A stretch of DNA of 7,046 bases from an uncultured Oscillospiraceae bacterium. Lineage in GTDB: Bacteria > Bacillota > Clostridia > Oscillospirales > Oscillospiraceae. Shown piece after piece: positions 5,232 to 7,046 of this stretch. The first letter of the stretch is position 1, and every line of letters begins with the position of its first letter. Position numbers and translations under genes: made by a program. The notes beneath the pieces are model-generated. The model was not told the DNA's origin. It worked only from the letters and a program-made list of their open reading frames with translations, and did no database searches. The stretch is from the NCBI GenBank assembly GCA_934546725.1, contig CAKTED010000080.1, positions 1 through 7,046 of the forward strand, in the 5' to 3' direction.

Positions 5232-6557
5232 ATGGCAAAGCTTGAATACGATAAAAACGGCCGCCTGCTTTTTACGAAGGAGATGAAGAAGGAGTATACG
5301 CTCCTCATCCCGCAGATGCTGCCGATACACTTCGGCATGATGCGCATGTGCCTGCAGATGCACGGCTACAACTGCGTTACGCTTGACAATATGGATCAGC
5401 GCGCCATTGCGGAGCTGGGCCTGAAGTACGTTCATAACGATACCTGCTACCCCGCGCTGCTCGTCATCGGCCAGCTGATAGACGCCATAAACAGCGGAAA
5501 GTACGATAAGGACAAGGTCGGCCTCTTCATAACCCAGACGGGCGGCGGCTGCCGCGCCTCGAACTACATCCACCTGCTGCGCAAGGCACTGAAGAAGGCG
5601 GGGCTCGAGCAGGTGCCCGTCATATCCATAAACCTCTCGGGCCTGGAGAAGAACCCCGGCTTTTCCCTCACGCTGCCGCTCATCCTCCAGCTCATATTCA
5701 GCATCGTTTACGGCGACATAATAATGCTGCTCGCAAACCAGTGCCGCCCCTATGAGGTACATAAGGGCGAGACGGACGCGCTCGTGCAGAGCTGGGAGGA
5801 CAGGCTCGTAAACGAGTTTCAGAAAACCAGCAAATTCACGATGAAGAACCTCAGGCGCAACTTTGACCTCATCTGCGCGGACTTTGCCAGGATCGAGCGC
5901 GTAAGGACGGAGAAGCCGCGCGTGGGCGTAGTCGGCGAAATTTATGTAAAATATTCGCCGCTGGGCAATAATAACCTCGAGCAGTTCCTGCTTGACGAGG
6001 GCGCGGAGCCGGTCGTTCCCGGCCTTGTGGACTTCGTCATCTTCAAGATATATAACCGCGACGTGGATGTGGACATTTACGGCGGCAGCAGGCTGAAGCA
6101 GACCGTCGTGCGCATGCTCCAGCGATATGTGGAAAAGTGCCAGCAGGCGATGATAGACGCCGTGAAAAAGCACCCCGAGTTTCGCGCGCCGTCGCCGTTT
6201 TCGCATCTCAAGCGCATGGCGGCGGAATATCTCGGCGCGGGCAACAAGATGGGCGAGGGCTGGCTGCTCACGGCCGAAATGCTCGAGCTTATCGAGGATG
6301 GGACGAACAACATCGTCTGCACGCAGCCCTTTGGCTGCCTGCCGAACCACATCGTCGGCAAGGGCATGATCCGCCGCATAAAGGACGATCATCCGCAGTC
6401 CAACATCGTTGCCATAGACTATGATCCCGGCGCGACGCGCATAAATCAGGAAAACCGCATTAAGCTCATGCTCGCGAACGCCGGACGCATGGATGCCGCC
6501 GCAAGGGCGGAGAAGGAGAAAAATACGGAGAAGGAAAGGGAACATGTCAACGCCTGA
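5232..6557 (+). CDS. HgdB-like (2-hydroxyacyl-CoA dehydratase-related) Fe-S protein
   Basis: 441 aa, corresponding to the C-terminal part of long fused activase/dehydratase-like proteins and related to the HgdB/HGD-D family. Recognisable blocks are IPQMLPIHFGMM (26-37), HNDTCYPALLVIGQ (68-81, C72), TQTGGGCRASNY (101-112, C107), GEIYVKYSPLGNNNLEQFL (235-253), MGEGWLLTAEMLELIE (340-355), VCTQPFGCLPNH (362-373, C363 and C369) and AIDYDPGATRINQENRIKLML (394-414). The conserved cysteines are candidates for binding a [4Fe-4S] or double-cubane cluster reduced by the upstream ATPase; this is inferred from the family. No membrane segment or signal peptide is seen. The last ~20 residues are Lys/Glu-rich (EKEKNTEKEREHV), and their purine-rich codons contain the RBS of the next gene. 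It lies 14 bases after the activase gene, in a different frame and with its own RBS. No HgdA-like subunit or CoA-transferase is adjacent, so it need not be a classical hydroxyacyl-CoA dehydratase. Confidence 0.88.
   Translation: MAKLEYDKNGRLLFTKEMKKEYTLLIPQMLPIHFGMMRMCLQMHGYNCVTLDNMDQRAIAELGLKYVHNDTCYPALLVIGQLIDAINSGKYDKDKVGLFITQTGGGCRASNYIHLLRKALKKAGLEQVPVISINLSGLEKNPGFSLTLPLILQLIFSIVYGDIIMLLANQCRPYEVHKGETDALVQSWEDRLVNEFQKTSKFTMKNLRRNFDLICADFARIERVRTEKPRVGVVGEIYVKYSPLGNNNLEQFLLDEGAEPVVPGLVDFVIFKIYNRDVDVDIYGGSRLKQTVVRMLQRYVEKCQQAMIDAVKKHPEFRAPSPFSHLKRMAAEYLGAGNKMGEGWLLTAEMLELIEDGTNNIVCTQPFGCLPNHIVGKGMIRRIKDDHPQSNIVAIDYDPGATRINQENRIKLMLANAGRMDAAARAEKEKNTEKEREHVNA
6531..6540 (+). promoter_or_regulatory. 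Ribosome binding site of the GNAT gene, within the preceding CDS
   Basis: AAGGAAAGGG; the AAGGA part ends eight bases before the ATG at 6544. It supports that start even though it overlaps the end of the HgdB-like gene. Confidence 0.65.
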
Positions 6558-7046
6558 AACGCCGCGCCTTGTCCTCCGGCAGGCCGTGCGCGCCGATCTT
6601 GACGCGTTTCAGACCTGGGCGGCGGACGCGGAAAACGTAAAATACATGTCCTGGGGGCCAAACAGCCGCGAGGATACCTGGAGCTTCCTTACGGAATGCG
6701 AGAGCGCCATGAGCGCGAGCCCCAGGATGAAGTACGACTTCGGGGCCGTCCTGCGCGAAACGGGACGCGTTATCGGCTCCTGTGGAATTTATCTTGACGA
6801 CGCCAGAACCGCCATGCTCGGCTGGATACTTCACAGGGACTTTCACGGCATGGGACTGGGAACGGAAATTTCCCGCGCGCTCGTAAAATTCGGCTTCGAG
6901 GAGCTGGGGCTGCACCGGATGTATGCCGACTGCTATGCGGAAAACCGGGCCTCGTCGCGTATAATGGAAAAGGCCGGCATGCGCCATGAGGGCAGATGCG
7001 GGAAAAGCACTCGTCTGAGAAATTCCACGCCGGACTACGGGCGCGT
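6544..7046 (+). CDS. GNAT N-acetyltransferase, RimJ/RimL-like (3' end outside window)
   Basis: An open frame starts at ATG 6544 and runs off the right edge after 167 codons. GNAT proteins transfer acetyl from acetyl-CoA to an amine. The N-terminus (TPRLVLRQAVRADLDAF) is the usual first strand of Acetyltransf_3-type members. GRVIGSCGIYL and AMLGWILHRDFHGMGLGTE follow; the last contains the pyrophosphate-binding turn HGMGLG at residues 101-106. The C-terminal part (LHRMYADCYAENRASSRIMEKAGMRHEG) is the typical beta5-alpha4 region. Family members are usually about 170-190 aa, so probably only a short tail is missing. The start overlaps the HgdB-like gene by 14 nt in another frame, which suggests translational coupling and places this gene in the same operon. 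The substrate cannot be told: it could be a ribosomal protein N-terminus, an antibiotic or a small amine. A functional link to the activase pair is only suggested by the overlap. Confidence 0.88.
   Translation, partial: MSTPETPRLVLRQAVRADLDAFQTWAADAENVKYMSWGPNSREDTWSFLTECESAMSASPRMKYDFGAVLRETGRVIGSCGIYLDDARTAMLGWILHRDFHGMGLGTEISRALVKFGFEELGLHRMYADCYAENRASSRIMEKAGMRHEGRCGKSTRLRNSTPDYGR

Noticed and set aside
4507..5238. 243-codon open frame on the minus strand opposite the DUF2229-like region
   Set aside because: Shadow of the activase gene, with no motif and no credible start region.
5118..6545. 475-codon open frame on the minus strand opposite the HgdB-like gene
   Set aside because: Same type of shadow: no recognisable domain, and the plus strand has strong family motifs over the whole span.
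6547..6987. 146-codon minus-strand open frame opposite the GNAT gene
   Set aside because: The plus strand encodes a clear GNAT fold with an acetyl-CoA-binding turn; the antisense frame has no support.

Overview
This window looks like a core chromosomal segment from a GC-rich Clostridia member (Oscillospiraceae or Christensenellales type, probably anaerobic). That placement is inferred from four things: an AddB-type recombination nuclease, a 2-hydroxyacyl-CoA dehydratase-activator-like pair typical of strict anaerobes, strong purine-rich Shine-Dalgarno sites, and GC-rich codon use with an unusually high share of AUA isoleucine codons. I see no phage, IS, CRISPR, tRNA or rRNA sequence.

Layout, left to right. 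(1) 1-1202 (+): the C-terminal ~400 residues of AddB, with the PD-(D/E)XK nuclease core and all four Fe-S cysteines. (2) 1207-1779 (-): a small P-loop kinase-like protein that converges on addB with only 4 bases between the stop codons. A strong intrinsic-terminator-like hairpin for addB (1404-1438, +) lies inside this kinase gene. (3) 1780-2283: a 504-bp divergent intergenic region. It holds a tandem/alternating array of REP-like palindromic elements (about 1849-2115, with a degenerate piece to its left), a possible minus-strand promoter, and a near-consensus sigma-A promoter (TTGAAA-17-TATAAT) followed by a short leader with a hairpin. (4) 2284-5217 (+): a 977-aa protein with two tandem BcrAD/BadFG (HgdC-like) ASKHA ATPase domains, a Cys4 motif and a DUF2229-type domain. 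(5) 5232-6557 (+): a 441-aa HgdB-like, cysteine-rich partner. (6) 6544 to the window end (+): a GNAT acetyltransferase, missing its last residues, whose start overlaps the preceding gene by 14 nt.

Genes 4-6 form one apparent operon. Genes 4 and 5 correspond to the two halves of what many Clostridia encode as one ~1400-aa polypeptide. The ATPase part is expected to use ATP to inject a low-potential electron into the Fe-S cluster of the HgdB-like part. No CoA-transferase, HgdA-like subunit or other catabolic gene is visible, so the substrate is unknown. The most distinctive items are this orphan split electron-activation system, the alternating repeat array upstream of it, and the addB terminator embedded antisense in the convergent kinase gene. 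I did not find a system I would call wholly new.
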